From Orbaceae bacterium lpD02 (GTDB lineage: Bacteria; Pseudomonadota; Gammaproteobacteria; Enterobacterales; Orbaceae): a stretch of 64,000 nucleotides of DNA. Positions 27,517 through 37,163 of this stretch are shown in pieces. The notes below the pieces were generated by a model. That model saw nothing but the letters and a program-made list of their open reading frames with translations, made no database searches and had not been told where the DNA came from. Both the position numbers and the translations under genes were made by a program. Numbering within the stretch: the first letter of the stretch is position 1; the number at the start of each line of letters is the position of its first letter. Location of the stretch: positions 1,470,258-1,534,257 of the forward strand of contig CP133960.1 in assembly GCA_036251875.1 (NCBI GenBank). The letters run 5' to 3'.

Positions 27517-29910
27517 TTATTTATTATGATCAACTAAAGCATAGGCAATAATATAATCACCCATCTTAGAGCCAAATGAACCATGTCCACCGACCACTAA
27601 AACAACATATTGACGACCATCTTTACCCATAAATGTCATTGGCGTTGCTTGCCCACCAGCAGGCAGCCTTGCCGACCAAATCTCTTTGCCATTAGTCGCG
27701 TCATAGCCACGAAGATATTGATCAAGCGTACCACTTAAAAAAGCGATACCACTTGCCGTAGTCATTGGTCCACCCATCGCAGGTACACCAACGGGGAATG
27801 GTAAAGGAATAATCGGTGTACTATCACGCGACGTGCCATTAGGATGTTTCCACGTCACCTTGTCATCACTCAAATTAATACCGGCAACATCGCCCCAAGA
27901 AGGTGCTTGACATGGAAATCCAACCAAAGATAAAAATGGTTTTAAAATAACGGCATAAGGTGCGCCTTTATTTGGCTGTAACCCTGCCCCTTCGGATGCT
28001 TTTTGAGCATTCGATACGACTTCATTTTGTGGAATTAGCTTTGATACAAATGCCATATAATTTGGACTTGCAAATATTAGTTGCCTTGCAGGATCAATAG
28101 CAACGCCGCCCCAATTCATCACCCCAACATTACCTGGATAAATTAAACTACCTTGCAAAGAAGGTGGCGTATATTGTCCATCATAACGTAATGATTTAAA
28201 TTGTATTCGGCAACTAAGCTGATCAAATAGCGTTGCCCCCCACATATCTTTTTCTTGTAAAGGAGGCGGTAATAAATTTAACTGAGAACGAGCCTGCGTT
28301 TTAGCCGTCCAATCGCCAGCAATAGCACCTTGAGGAGCAGGGATCTCATCGATAGGAACAATTGGCTCACCTGTTTTACGATTTAAAACATATAAACTAC
28401 CCTGCTTAGTTGGCTGAATAACCGCAGGTAAAATTCCCTTATCTGTTTTTAGATCAACTAGTATCGGCTGCGCAGGTACATCCATATCCCATAAATCATG
28501 ATGAATAAATTGATAATTCCAAGCAACTTTGCCCGTTGCGATGTCTAATGCCACTAAGCCGGCAGAATACTTTTCAGCTGCAACAGTACGATCTGCACCA
28601 TATTGATCAGGGGTTTGATTACCTAGCGGTAAATAGGCTAAACCTAATTGCTCATCGGCGCTAGTAATTGACCATACATTAGGCGAATTACGCGTATACA
28701 CTTTCCCTGCTGGAAGAGGATCTGTCGCATCAGGATCGCCACTATCCCAGTTCCATACTAAATGGCCATCATAAATATCAAATGCACGCACAACACCGGA
28801 CGGTTCATTCGTTGACTCATCATCCGTCACATGTCCACCCACAATAATAAGATTTTCTGTTACTAGCCCCGGTGAGGTTGAATAATAGCCACCAGGAGTA
28901 AATGGACCAATACCTTGCCTTAGGTCAACTTGACCATGCTCACCAAAACTATCGCAAAGCTCACCATTATCAGCATTTAATGCAATAAGCCTAGCATCGG
29001 CAGTCGGTAAATAGATACGACGTGGGCACTCACTTGTGCTGACTTTTTTTGCAATAGCTGAATAAGTTGATTGCTGAAGATAATGCTGTGCATCATAATA
29101 AGATAACCCTCTACAGGTCATATGCGCCCAGCCCTTAAAGGTTCCCGCGCCCTCATTACTAATAGCGGGGTTATATTTCCATAGCGTTTTACCGGTTTCT
29201 GGCTCAAGTGCAAGTACCCAGCCGTGCGCGGTACAAGTATAAAGCCTATCATTGACTTTTAACGGAGTATTTTCGTTGGTTAACTCAACCGGATCATTAT
29301 CGGTTGGTAAGTCACCGGTTTGAATACGCCACACTTCTTGCAAATTACCAATATTATCAGCTGTAATTTGATTCAATTTTGAATAATGTAAACCGGCATT
29401 AGTCCCACCATAAGCAGTCCAGTTATCACCCGCGGCTTGCTGTGGGTTAACGGTTACTAACTCTTTCGGTACGATTTGACCGGTTATGACACCTGGTGAG
29501 GTAAACAATGAAGCAAAACCAGCAATAAAAGTGATGATAACACTGGTTGATAAGAGTTTTGGCGCCAAACTTACAGATCCATTAATTAACGGTTTTCGCC
29601 ACCAAGGTAATAAAAGTAAAATACCAACAATAAACCACACCCATAATCTTGGTACTAATTGCCACCAGTTAAGTCCGACTTCCCATAAAGCCCAAATCGT
29701 CGAAATAGCTAAAACAAAAGCAAAGAGCGTTAATGCTGATGCACTACGCTTAAGTAACAATAACGCAGTAAATAAAATCGCGATCCCACATAACAAATAA
29801 TACCAAGAGCCACCAAGGCTAATAAGCCAACCGCCAGCGATGATCAATATTACAGACATCAATATCAAAATAATCGCAGTTAATATTAATAATAGCTTGT
29901 TTTTACGCAT
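27517..29910 (-). CDS. gcd: PQQ-dependent membrane glucose dehydrogenase Gcd
   Basis: Gcd oxidises glucose to gluconolactone on the periplasmic face and passes electrons to ubiquinone. Five membrane helices fill the first ~150 residues. The rest is an eight-bladed propeller with WTAYGGTNAGLHYSKLNQI, YTCTAHGWVLALEPETG, GKVAWNYQFIHHDLWDMDVPAQP and the terminal GGQATPMTF...VVLVVGGHGSFG. Length is near E. coli Gcd (796). The frame opens at a TTG four codons upstream, but the ATG with GGTGGGG just before it is the better start. Holoenzyme needs PQQ, whose synthesis genes are not in this window. Confidence 0.95.
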   Translation of the reverse strand: MRKNKLLLILTAIILILMSVILIIAGGWLISLGGSWYYLLCGIAILFTALLLLKRSASALTLFAFVLAISTIWALWEVGLNWWQLVPRLWVWFIVGILLLLPWWRKPLINGSVSLAPKLLSTSVIITFIAGFASLFTSPGVITGQIVPKELVTVNPQQAAGDNWTAYGGTNAGLHYSKLNQITADNIGNLQEVWRIQTGDLPTDNDPVELTNENTPLKVNDRLYTCTAHGWVLALEPETGKTLWKYNPAISNEGAGTFKGWAHMTCRGLSYYDAQHYLQQSTYSAIAKKVSTSECPRRIYLPTADARLIALNADNGELCDSFGEHGQVDLRQGIGPFTPGGYYSTSPGLVTENLIIVGGHVTDDESTNEPSGVVRAFDIYDGHLVWNWDSGDPDATDPLPAGKVYTRNSPNVWSITSADEQLGLAYLPLGNQTPDQYGADRTVAAEKYSAGLVALDIATGKVAWNYQFIHHDLWDMDVPAQPILVDLKTDKGILPAVIQPTKQGSLYVLNRKTGEPIVPIDEIPAPQGAIAGDWTAKTQARSQLNLLPPPLQEKDMWGATLFDQLSCRIQFKSLRYDGQYTPPSLQGSLIYPGNVGVMNWGGVAIDPARQLIFASPNYMAFVSKLIPQNEVVSNAQKASEGAGLQPNKGAPYAVILKPFLSLVGFPCQAPSWGDVAGINLSDDKVTWKHPNGTSRDSTPIIPLPFPVGVPAMGGPMTTASGIAFLSGTLDQYLRGYDATNGKEIWSARLPAGGQATPMTFMGKDGRQYVVLVVGGHGSFGSKMGDYIIAYALVDHNK

Positions 29911-30151
29911 AAACCCCACCAATATATTGTTTAGATTATCTACCGATGAGTTTACACCGATTGCGTAATTAAAAAAGCATAAAATAGCGTTTTACTCTTT
30001 TATTTGAGGTAAAAGTAATAATAGCGAACAGCTAACTAAACTTTTGTATTATAGGTGATTATTTGAATGAGGAGATCGCGTAAATTGACAATGATATTTT
30101 TAAACGAGTTAAGTTAACGATTAAATTTATTGACTTACCAAGCTGCTTTGC

Positions 30152-30583
30152 TTAGGCTTTGATATCTATGCCCTGCTTAAATAGGTTATCAACCTGCACA
30201 TCTGTCAATTTAAATTCCGTTTGAATCATGCCTATAAATGTTGAATCACGACAAAATTCCTGCGCGGTTTCCCATGCCGTTTTAACCGTAACACGTTCAA
30301 TTGTATCATCAGCAAGCGCATTGATATAATTATCAGCAGATTGATAAAGTGATGAACCATCATCTAATTTTGTCAATCTTAAAATAGTTAGCATTTGGAA
30401 GCGGTTTAATAACTGTGGAATTTGAGCTTCAATTTTTGCCCTAATTAAGTCTTGCGCTTTTTTTACTAACTCGTTAGCTTCTAAATTCGATATTGCGATT
30501 AAATCACCAGTAATATAGCTATCTTGAGAACCATCGCTTTCATAAGCATAAACTTCATTATTACTATTTTTAAAATATTTCAT
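30152..30583 (-). CDS. Tail fibre assembly protein (Tfa-like)
   Basis: A 143-residue protein beginning MKYFKNSNNEVYAYESDGSQDSYI, the usual start of lambda Tfa/gp38-type tail fibre chaperones, which help trimerise the fibre and sometimes stay at its tip. It is the last gene of the minus-strand tail module, 18 bp after the fibre gene. The C-terminal half is not clearly conserved. An AAGGAGAAT SD precedes the ATG. This is the left edge of the phage-derived locus; beyond it are 230 bp of AT-rich sequence and then gcd. Confidence 0.75.
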   Translation of the reverse strand: MKYFKNSNNEVYAYESDGSQDSYITGDLIAISNLEANELVKKAQDLIRAKIEAQIPQLLNRFQMLTILRLTKLDDGSSLYQSADNYINALADDTIERVTVKTAWETAQEFCRDSTFIGMIQTEFKLTDVQVDNLFKQGIDIKA

Positions 30584-30601
30584 AGTAGCTATTCTCCTTA
30601 T

Positions 30602-32452
30602 TTACCGTAATTCAAACCATGATGCTATATTATTAGATGCTGATGCTACTTTATATGTCTCACCAACCGGAATGATTATATCGAGTGATGCCGAAACGTA
30701 TGAACCATTAGAATTAAAGCCACTCCCATATTTTGTTACAGGCACATCATTCACCCACACATTGAGAATAACAACACGCTTACCTGCACCATAATCGTTA
30801 GAAGCAACAGATAGAAATATTGGGGTTCCAGTCGTATTTGTATATGTTGTGTTTAGTGATCTTGATGCTGTAACATCGTACCACCGTTGGTTAATACCAA
30901 CACCGTACTGATAATTAGATATGTTTGAAGTTGTTATAACCTCTTTCCAAGATTCCCATTCCCATTGCCACCCACTGCCAGAATTCCGATATCCACCAAA
31001 ACGCTGATATGTTGTATTATCTTGATATAAGGTTAGCACTACGCCATTAACGTCATATAATCTGCGTTCAACCCTTAATATACCAGACCAAACCTTAGAA
31101 TCATCAGGGGTGTATTGGTAATTTCCAGCTAAAGTAAACGATTGATTAGCACAAATCACATGGGTCGAGACCAATGGAGTTCCCACTTCAAGTAGTGGTG
31201 AACTAGAATATAGTCCCCCCATTCCTTGAGTTAAGATATCGTTACCACCTTGCTGTAACTTTGCAGTAAAGTTGGTATCGCCCGTTACCGTTCCGCCGTT
31301 AAATTGACTAACACTAATATCGCCATCAACAAGTACTTTTTTATCATTAATAAAAAGATTGTTATCGTTGTTACTGATAGCTGCCTTACCAATATTTATT
31401 GAATTCACAACATCAATGTTCGACGTTTGCAGCTTTCCAGTAAAGTTTGTATCACCCGTTATAATTCCGCCGTTAAATTGATTAACATCACCATCAACAA
31501 GTACCTTTTTATCATTAATAAAAAGATTGTTATCGTTGTTACTGATAGCGGCCTTACCAATATTTATTGAATTCACAACATCAATGTTCGACGTTTGCAG
31601 CTTTCCAGTAAAGTTTGTATCACCCGTTATAATTCCGCCGTTAAATTGATTAACATCACCATCAACAAGTACCTTTTTATCATTAATAAATAGATTACCT
31701 GTTAACGTTCCACCAGTTAGTTTTAAAGTATTTGATAAGTCGACATTACTCGCACTCTGCTCAGCTTGTTGGGCAAATTTGGCTGCTTCATCTTTACTAT
31801 TTTTAGCATTTAGGGCGCTAAGGTTAGCGTTTTCTTCTGCTTCGCTAGCTGTCTGAACAGCAGTTTCAACTTCAACCGCTAATTGTTTCACTGTCGAAAT
31901 TTGATCCGTTATATCTTGTGCTACTAGTTGAGCGGTTTTAGCGCTATCAATTGCCAAACCACTGTTAACGTCTGTTTCACCTTTTGCCTTGAGTGTTAGA
32001 GTTAAAGCATCATTAACTTGCTGCGCTACTTGTTTTACGTCTATCGCCGTATCATCAACACCAATTTTAACATCTTGAATACTTTTCGCGACGTCCTCAG
32101 CTGTCGCTGCAAATTTTTTACTATCGTCGCGAAGTGCGGTAACTTGTGCTAAAATTTCAGGCGTGATCTCATTTTCATTAGGATTAAGTAGGTAATCATT
32201 TAATGAACCGTCTAATGAATCAGCATAAATATCAATAATGCCGACACTAGCAGGCGAAAAACCTGGCCTTACAATCACCACCTCATATTTACCGACTTGA
32301 GCGTCAATTGAATAAAAACCCTCTTTAGTTGTGGTGGTTGAAACCACTTTATTTAATACTGTATTGGTATTTTTTAACGATCTCAGTTCAATTACTGCAT
32401 CTGCAATAATTTGACTTGCACCGTCAGTAAGCTTACCCGATATTTTTGCCAT
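30602..32452 (-). CDS. Tail fibre protein
   Basis: A 616-residue fibre, probably the receptor-binding element of the tail particle. Residues 1-95 form the prophage tail-fibre N-terminal domain (MAKISGKLTDG..., GFYSIDAQVGKYEVVIVRPGF), which attaches to the tail. Residues about 100-240 are heptad-rich coiled coil. The middle has two nearly identical 56-residue repeats and a partial third. The C-terminal ~200 residues (from about YSSSPLLEVGTP) include a WYDVT...LNTTYTNTTG tip domain. The ATG at 32452 has GAGG upstream and gives the family start; the open frame begins eight codons earlier. Confidence 0.88.
   Translation of the reverse strand: MAKISGKLTDGASQIIADAVIELRSLKNTNTVLNKVVSTTTTKEGFYSIDAQVGKYEVVIVRPGFSPASVGIIDIYADSLDGSLNDYLLNPNENEITPEILAQVTALRDDSKKFAATAEDVAKSIQDVKIGVDDTAIDVKQVAQQVNDALTLTLKAKGETDVNSGLAIDSAKTAQLVAQDITDQISTVKQLAVEVETAVQTASEAEENANLSALNAKNSKDEAAKFAQQAEQSASNVDLSNTLKLTGGTLTGNLFINDKKVLVDGDVNQFNGGIITGDTNFTGKLQTSNIDVVNSINIGKAAISNNDNNLFINDKKVLVDGDVNQFNGGIITGDTNFTGKLQTSNIDVVNSINIGKAAISNNDNNLFINDKKVLVDGDISVSQFNGGTVTGDTNFTAKLQQGGNDILTQGMGGLYSSSPLLEVGTPLVSTHVICANQSFTLAGNYQYTPDDSKVWSGILRVERRLYDVNGVVLTLYQDNTTYQRFGGYRNSGSGWQWEWESWKEVITTSNISNYQYGVGINQRWYDVTASRSLNTTYTNTTGTPIFLSVASNDYGAGKRVVILNVWVNDVPVTKYGSGFNSNGSYVSASLDIIIPVGETYKVASASNNIASWFELR
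31323..31700. repeat. 168-bp tandem repeats inside the fibre gene
   Basis: Two consecutive 168-bp units start at 31323 and 31491, with a partial third from 31659, at exact 168-bp spacing measured from a shared CCATCAACAAGTAC sequence. They encode LFINDKKVLVDGD...IGKAAISNNDNN. The first on the plus strand diverges more; the other two are almost identical. The near identity suggests recent duplication or ongoing recombination that changes fibre length. Confidence 0.9.
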
Positions 32453-32476
32453 TTTATTTTTCCTCTTTTTAGGCAT

Positions 32477-32497
32477 AAAAAAACCGCCGAGGCGGTT
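32477..32497 (-). terminator. Terminator ahead of the fibre gene
   Basis: On the minus strand AACCGCC-TC-GGCGGTT is followed by a run of seven T. It separates the 307-residue tail gene from the fibre gene. Fibre expression would need read-through, as under Q antitermination, or a local promoter. Confidence 0.85.
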
Positions 32498-32515
32498 ATC
32501 ATTTAGAAATTCTAA

Positions 32516-33439
32516 TTATTGAAAATATTTATCATAAAAATCGCATTTTATATAGGCAATTTTTCTTATTCTTGTGAATTTACCATACCATGTAGGAAAA
32601 GGAGGGAAAAGGCTCGTTTCTGTTGAATACCTAGTTGTAGATGATAGAACGTTAATGGAAATTTTTTTATCTCCAGCACAAATAAACTTTGACCATTGAG
32701 AGGTTGTTATATCGTACCCCTCATGTTCCCATCTTCCTGGTCTAGTTTCTCCCCATACCTGTTCGGTTTTCCAATAACCAGGTTTCACTTCATAATATCC
32801 ATCCTGCCACTCTGTATAACCATCTTTCCATACATACTTACCGTTTTCCCAAATATATTTCCCAGGAATTGAAACATATTTACCTGGAACTCTAACTGTT
32901 TCTGAAGGAACCCAAATTTTATTTGTTATATAACCATGTTCTGGTCCATAATATTTACGTATAGGTGTTGTTGAATAATTTCCATCAACCTCACACATAC
33001 AAGCTTGGACAGCAACATTTTGAGTAAAGCTTTGAGACTCAATATTAGTATCAAAAATATCTATTTTTAAGGGTAAACACTCATTATGAAAAATAGGTTG
33101 ATTATTTTTGTTATATATACAAAAACCGTACTTAGGAATATCAGGTGTTTTGTTACTAAAGATATAAAGAATGAAATCTGCTCTATTTATTGCGCTAAAT
33201 ACCTTAATTGACCATTTCCCATTTAAAATAACATAATCAAATAATAACCCTTGGCAACCTTGGCCATTTGCGGTTCTGACAAATGCAATAATTGAGTTGT
33301 CTGACTCAATATTAGTTTCTATAAGTTTTTTTTCATTACAATCCAAGTTAAAACAATTAATTAAATATAGAGAAATTGGAGTAATATTAGGTGATATGAC
33401 GGTTCCATTGGTATTATTCAACAATAATCCAAAATTCAT
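32516..33439 (-). CDS. Tail-associated protein with 7-residue G-K-Y/W repeats
   Basis: Not a family I recognise. The 307-residue product lies between J and the fibre, so it probably belongs to the tail tip. Residues about 182-223 form six perfect 7-residue units with glycine at every seventh position (VRVPGKY, VSIPGKY, IWENGKY, VWKDGYT, EWQDGYY, EVKPGYW), then WGETRPGRW. Such spacing and aromatic content suggest a beta-structured stalk or carbohydrate-binding surface. Its ATG overlaps the preceding stop by four bases. No signal peptide. The codons are more AT-rich than those of J, hinting at separate acquisition. Confidence 0.7.
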   Translation of the reverse strand: MNFGLLLNNTNGTVISPNITPISLYLINCFNLDCNEKKLIETNIESDNSIIAFVRTANGQGCQGLLFDYVILNGKWSIKVFSAINRADFILYIFSNKTPDIPKYGFCIYNKNNQPIFHNECLPLKIDIFDTNIESQSFTQNVAVQACMCEVDGNYSTTPIRKYYGPEHGYITNKIWVPSETVRVPGKYVSIPGKYIWENGKYVWKDGYTEWQDGYYEVKPGYWKTEQVWGETRPGRWEHEGYDITTSQWSKFICAGDKKISINVLSSTTRYSTETSLFPPFPTWYGKFTRIRKIAYIKCDFYDKYFQ

Positions 33440-33720
33440 TTTACAGACTCCATATAAACAATTAAACAAATTGAAACAGGGATTTCATTCCAATAAATTT
33501 CATTATTTCTAACAACTATTCGTGTATTTATTTCTCCTCCGCCATAAAAATCTTGATAATTACAAGCAATATATTTTAATTCATAGCCATCTTCTAAAGG
33601 ATACCTTTTCGAGCCATTATCTTTTACATACGTAATATCCAAAATATAGCTAAAATCAAGGTTACTTATTTCTTCCATTGGCTGATTTCTAAAATAGTTC
33701 ATAATTCCATAATTTGACAT
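33436..33720 (-). CDS. Small tail-module protein of unknown function
   Basis: A 94-residue protein starting MSNYGIMNYFRNQPMEEI. No domain is recognised. It looks like a single beta-rich domain (FSYILDITYV, INTRIVVRNNEIYW, CLIVYMESV). It lies 24 bp after J and overlaps the 307-residue gene by an ATGA, so the two are probably made together as a tip accessory pair. The intact frame and coupling support it as a real gene. Confidence 0.6.
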   Translation of the reverse strand: MSNYGIMNYFRNQPMEEISNLDFSYILDITYVKDNGSKRYPLEDGYELKYIACNYQDFYGGGEINTRIVVRNNEIYWNEIPVSICLIVYMESVK

Positions 33721-33744
33721 AATACACCACTTAAGTTAGCTTAT

Positions 33745-36609
33745 TTATGATAGTTTCCCTAATTTGACTTTGATATAACCCTTTTCATCATATACAGTTA
33801 TAGTTTCACTATTAATATCCATTCTACCACCACTACGAGATGCAGAAATATTAACTAAACCATATTGATCAACCTTAAAACAGTTATTAATATTAATTTC
33901 TCCTCCATAAAATTTACCCGCATTAACTTCTCCACCATTGATAATCGGCGCATTAATCTCCGTCCCAGCGGTAATACGATCGCCTCTAATCGTGCCTTCG
34001 GCAATGAGATCACCATCAAGGAATAGTTTAGGTTCAACCCATTTACCGCCATCGTACATTTTGGCTTCTTTATGGCTGATTTGACCTTTTGGGTCTAAGG
34101 CATAAACCATCAATACCGCATCTCGTGCTGGGTAAAAGCCAAAATTAGCTAAGAAGAGCTTATTAGCCTCGTCATTGGCTGGGAATATGCCATCGTCAGT
34201 TTGTAGACGGAACATACCGCCAGCACCATTTTCAGCAATTAGCGTTTTTGTATTGGCAATCAGCATCTCTGAACGGCCAACCACATTAATGGCATTAACC
34301 CCATACCAATATTCGCTATCAGGCAAACAGTCTTGGTCGACCATTGTCATTCCACGGCCGAGGTAATAACTGCGAGCTATTACTTCCTCCTGAGTTCGCC
34401 CTTTATAAAATTCATACTGAGTACCTAAGCTACTTATTGTAGTTGTGATCGGACGGATCGCAACGCTTGATAAACTTGGAGTGAGTAAAATTTGTGCTGG
34501 TTTAGCGGGTGCTGCTATTGAAAAGGCGATCACCGTTTCATCGCCAAGTTTTCCCTGCTCACTTACACCGCGCACGCTAGCATTAAAGTGACCTTGTTGT
34601 AAGTCAGTAATATAATATTCGGTGCTATTAATCACTTGCCGGCTTATCAATAGATCATCACGTAATATTTTAACCTCAAACTGTAAATTATTTACGCTAC
34701 GTGGCGTTGACCAGCTTAAACGCCCCTGATAACGATCTGATTCAGGCATTACTTCAATTTGCAGCTGTTCAACCGGCGGAACCGCGAGACCAAATGCACT
34801 GCTAGTCTCATTTTCAAATATAGCGCCAGCATCAACAATTGCCTCTTTATTTGGTTGATGTTCGAGCGCGGTAATTGAATACGATCCATCATCATTTTCA
34901 CCTATTTTGAGTGCTTTAAATAAGCGTGGTTTTAATGCTGGATCGATTAGCATCCAAACTGACCATTTATCGGCAAACACGTCATCAACTAAAACTAACT
35001 GATTTGGATTTGGCTGCGCTTGAACGGCTACTTTAACTAACTCAACCTGCGAATTGGTATAGGTTAAATAGGCACTACTGATGTTACTAAGCTCAACGTC
35101 GCGATCAAGTGTCACGGTATTGCCATTAACCTCAACAATGCGTCCGCCAATTTTAGCGCCGGCGTAATCATTATCAGCAATGCCAATAATATCACCAGGT
35201 AAATGCCGAAGCCCTTCACGACCAATGGCAAATGTAACGGTTTGTTTTTCAAGCTTTTCCGTTTGAACTAGCCACTTACCAATGCGATGTGCCTGCCCGC
35301 GCGAGGTACAACCAAACGCTTCAATTTTGGCAACATTTAAGCCAAAACGGCGAATAAGATCGTCATCAGCAACATATTCTGTCGCTGTTTTCCAGCCATT
35401 ATCTGGATCAACATAGCGTACATGCACTGCCGAATGACGCTGCTTTTGCGCGGAAGATGAATAATTGAATTGCCCTTTTACCACATTGGCATTGGTATAA
35501 ACCGCAACCATATCGCTAGGGCGATCCATGATGGCAGTTAGCTGGGTACCATTCCATACTGGCATCGCTCTAAATACCGAGCAAAGATCATTAATCACAT
35601 CATAGGCTTGACGTTGGCTAGTAATAAAACAGTTACAGGTAAAACGTGGCTCTTGATTGCCAAATCCATCATCCACCAATTGGTCACAATACTGAGCAAT
35701 TGAGTAGAGCATAAACTTATCAACACCAAAATTACCTAAACGCTCGCCAAGTCCATAGCGCCCATTGGTCAATAGATCATAAAAAATCCAAGCTGGATTA
35801 TCAGTCCATGCCAGTTTAAAATTGCCTAACCATAAACCATTATAGCCACGATTCTCCGGATCATAATTATCAGGCACTTTAACAATCATGCCTTTAATAA
35901 GATAATTGCGCCTTGGTATGCCATTAAATTGTTCAGAGTCGAATTTAAGCCCAGTAATTGCCGTATTTGGGTAAGCAAGTTTAATATCATAAATCTCGGT
36001 GTATGATGACCATAAGGTGCTGTTTACCATTTTTGACGATGTGCTATCGGCTGTTTCGCGCACAATTCGAATATTGAATGGCGTTTCAGGTAAATGGTCT
36101 AAAATCACTGATTGTAAATATTTGCTACGGGTTTTTTTATCTTTTAACTCAACCGTTTCAACGGTGCGCCAAGAGTTGCCAGAACCAACTTGTACCAGCA
36201 TGCTAACGGTGGTTGGATTAATATTGCCGTCATTATCTTGTGCGTACATTGCCGATACGCCAACGGTAACGCGCACCCGGTCAACATTCGGATCGGTAAC
36301 GGTTCTAACAATTGGGGTTGTTTGCTTAACTTCTAGATTAACGGGTACTTCATTTTCAGTATAGTCAAAACCAGATAAGGGCTCTTGCGCTTGTGTCCCT
36401 GCTGTCCATTCGACTTCTAAACCTTTAAAATTATATTCGCCATCGCTACTTTGTACCGGCGTATCATTCAGGAAAATACTTTGTAAACCATTTACCGGCC
36501 CTTCAATTTGCCCTTCGCACAGTAGATCAATAATATTAAGCTGCTGCTTGGATTTTAAGTTATCAACCGCCTCTTTAGGCGTTTTTTGTTTACCACCACC
36601 TTTACCCAT
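33745..36609 (-). CDS. Tail tip / host specificity protein J
   Basis: A 954-residue homologue of lambda gpJ, the central tail-tip protein that contacts the host receptor. The start MGKGGGKQKTPKEAVDNLKSKQQLNIIDLLCEGQIEGPVNG is the classical gpJ N-terminus. HDI/baseplate-like domains follow (LRHLPGDIIGIADNDYAG), then fibronectin-III-like domains around residues 610-790, and an LDGDLIAEGTIRGDRITAG coiled-coil region near the end. I take the ATG at 36609, which overlaps the stop of gene I (TAATG). It is shorter than lambda gpJ (1132), mainly at the C-terminus, where specificity lies. Confidence 0.92.
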   Translation of the reverse strand: MGKGGGKQKTPKEAVDNLKSKQQLNIIDLLCEGQIEGPVNGLQSIFLNDTPVQSSDGEYNFKGLEVEWTAGTQAQEPLSGFDYTENEVPVNLEVKQTTPIVRTVTDPNVDRVRVTVGVSAMYAQDNDGNINPTTVSMLVQVGSGNSWRTVETVELKDKKTRSKYLQSVILDHLPETPFNIRIVRETADSTSSKMVNSTLWSSYTEIYDIKLAYPNTAITGLKFDSEQFNGIPRRNYLIKGMIVKVPDNYDPENRGYNGLWLGNFKLAWTDNPAWIFYDLLTNGRYGLGERLGNFGVDKFMLYSIAQYCDQLVDDGFGNQEPRFTCNCFITSQRQAYDVINDLCSVFRAMPVWNGTQLTAIMDRPSDMVAVYTNANVVKGQFNYSSSAQKQRHSAVHVRYVDPDNGWKTATEYVADDDLIRRFGLNVAKIEAFGCTSRGQAHRIGKWLVQTEKLEKQTVTFAIGREGLRHLPGDIIGIADNDYAGAKIGGRIVEVNGNTVTLDRDVELSNISSAYLTYTNSQVELVKVAVQAQPNPNQLVLVDDVFADKWSVWMLIDPALKPRLFKALKIGENDDGSYSITALEHQPNKEAIVDAGAIFENETSSAFGLAVPPVEQLQIEVMPESDRYQGRLSWSTPRSVNNLQFEVKILRDDLLISRQVINSTEYYITDLQQGHFNASVRGVSEQGKLGDETVIAFSIAAPAKPAQILLTPSLSSVAIRPITTTISSLGTQYEFYKGRTQEEVIARSYYLGRGMTMVDQDCLPDSEYWYGVNAINVVGRSEMLIANTKTLIAENGAGGMFRLQTDDGIFPANDEANKLFLANFGFYPARDAVLMVYALDPKGQISHKEAKMYDGGKWVEPKLFLDGDLIAEGTIRGDRITAGTEINAPIINGGEVNAGKFYGGEININNCFKVDQYGLVNISASRSGGRMDINSETITVYDEKGYIKVKLGKLS

Positions 36610-37163
36610 TATATTGTCTCCAAACCTTGTGAAAGAACTTTCGATCCAATTTTCATCGTGCCATAACAAAGCGGCACTGGCGCACCTTGCGCGATGGTGT
36701 TATCTAAACTGGAAAAAGAGGTGTTTTTACTAGTACTTTCATCTGTAGTATTCGTTGTAGGTAACTTAGTTAACATCATTGATACACCGCCAATCATCAT
36801 ACCAATTCCAGCCGCAATAAATGGCGCTCCCCAACCACCTAAAACACATCCAATGATACCAACAACAACCATCGCGGCTCCTGCAATGATACTAAAGAGT
36901 CCACCATTTTTTGCCCCAGCAACTTGAGGAACTAAATGGATCACCGCATCGTCGGTTAACTTAGTATGCATACCAAATTTCAAGCTATCCTCTGTCATAT
37001 CGTGGCCATTAATGCGGATGCGAAAATAACCATTCATAATATTTTGCCGTAAACCTTTTATTTGCAGATATAAGCCGTTAAGCGCTTCGGCTGCTGTTTC
37101 GGCATTTAGTTTAAATTTAGTGCCATATTGTTTAAGATCGCCGTAAAAGCGGATGGTTGCCAT
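36609..37163 (-). CDS. Tail assembly protein I
   Basis: A 184-residue homologue of lambda gpI, needed for tail-tip assembly with gpJ and gpK. The first half is a ubiquitin-like domain (ATIRFYGDLKQYGTKFKLNAETAAEALNGLYLQI). A glycine-rich hydrophobic segment follows (about residues 87-135, IIAGAAMVVVGIIGCVLGGWGAPFIAAGIGMMIGG), then a polar tail ending LCYGTMKIGSKVLSQGL. It overlaps K by 58 bp and J by one base, typical dense phage packing. Confidence 0.88.
   Translation of the reverse strand: MATIRFYGDLKQYGTKFKLNAETAAEALNGLYLQIKGLRQNIMNGYFRIRINGHDMTEDSLKFGMHTKLTDDAVIHLVPQVAGAKNGGLFSIIAGAAMVVVGIIGCVLGGWGAPFIAAGIGMMIGGVSMMLTKLPTTNTTDESTSKNTSFSSLDNTIAQGAPVPLCYGTMKIGSKVLSQGLETI

Noticed and set aside
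29923-30151. Possible left attachment site of the phage-derived locus.
   Set aside because: I compared it with 47356-47492 and found no convincing direct repeat, and no tRNA or integrase is nearby.
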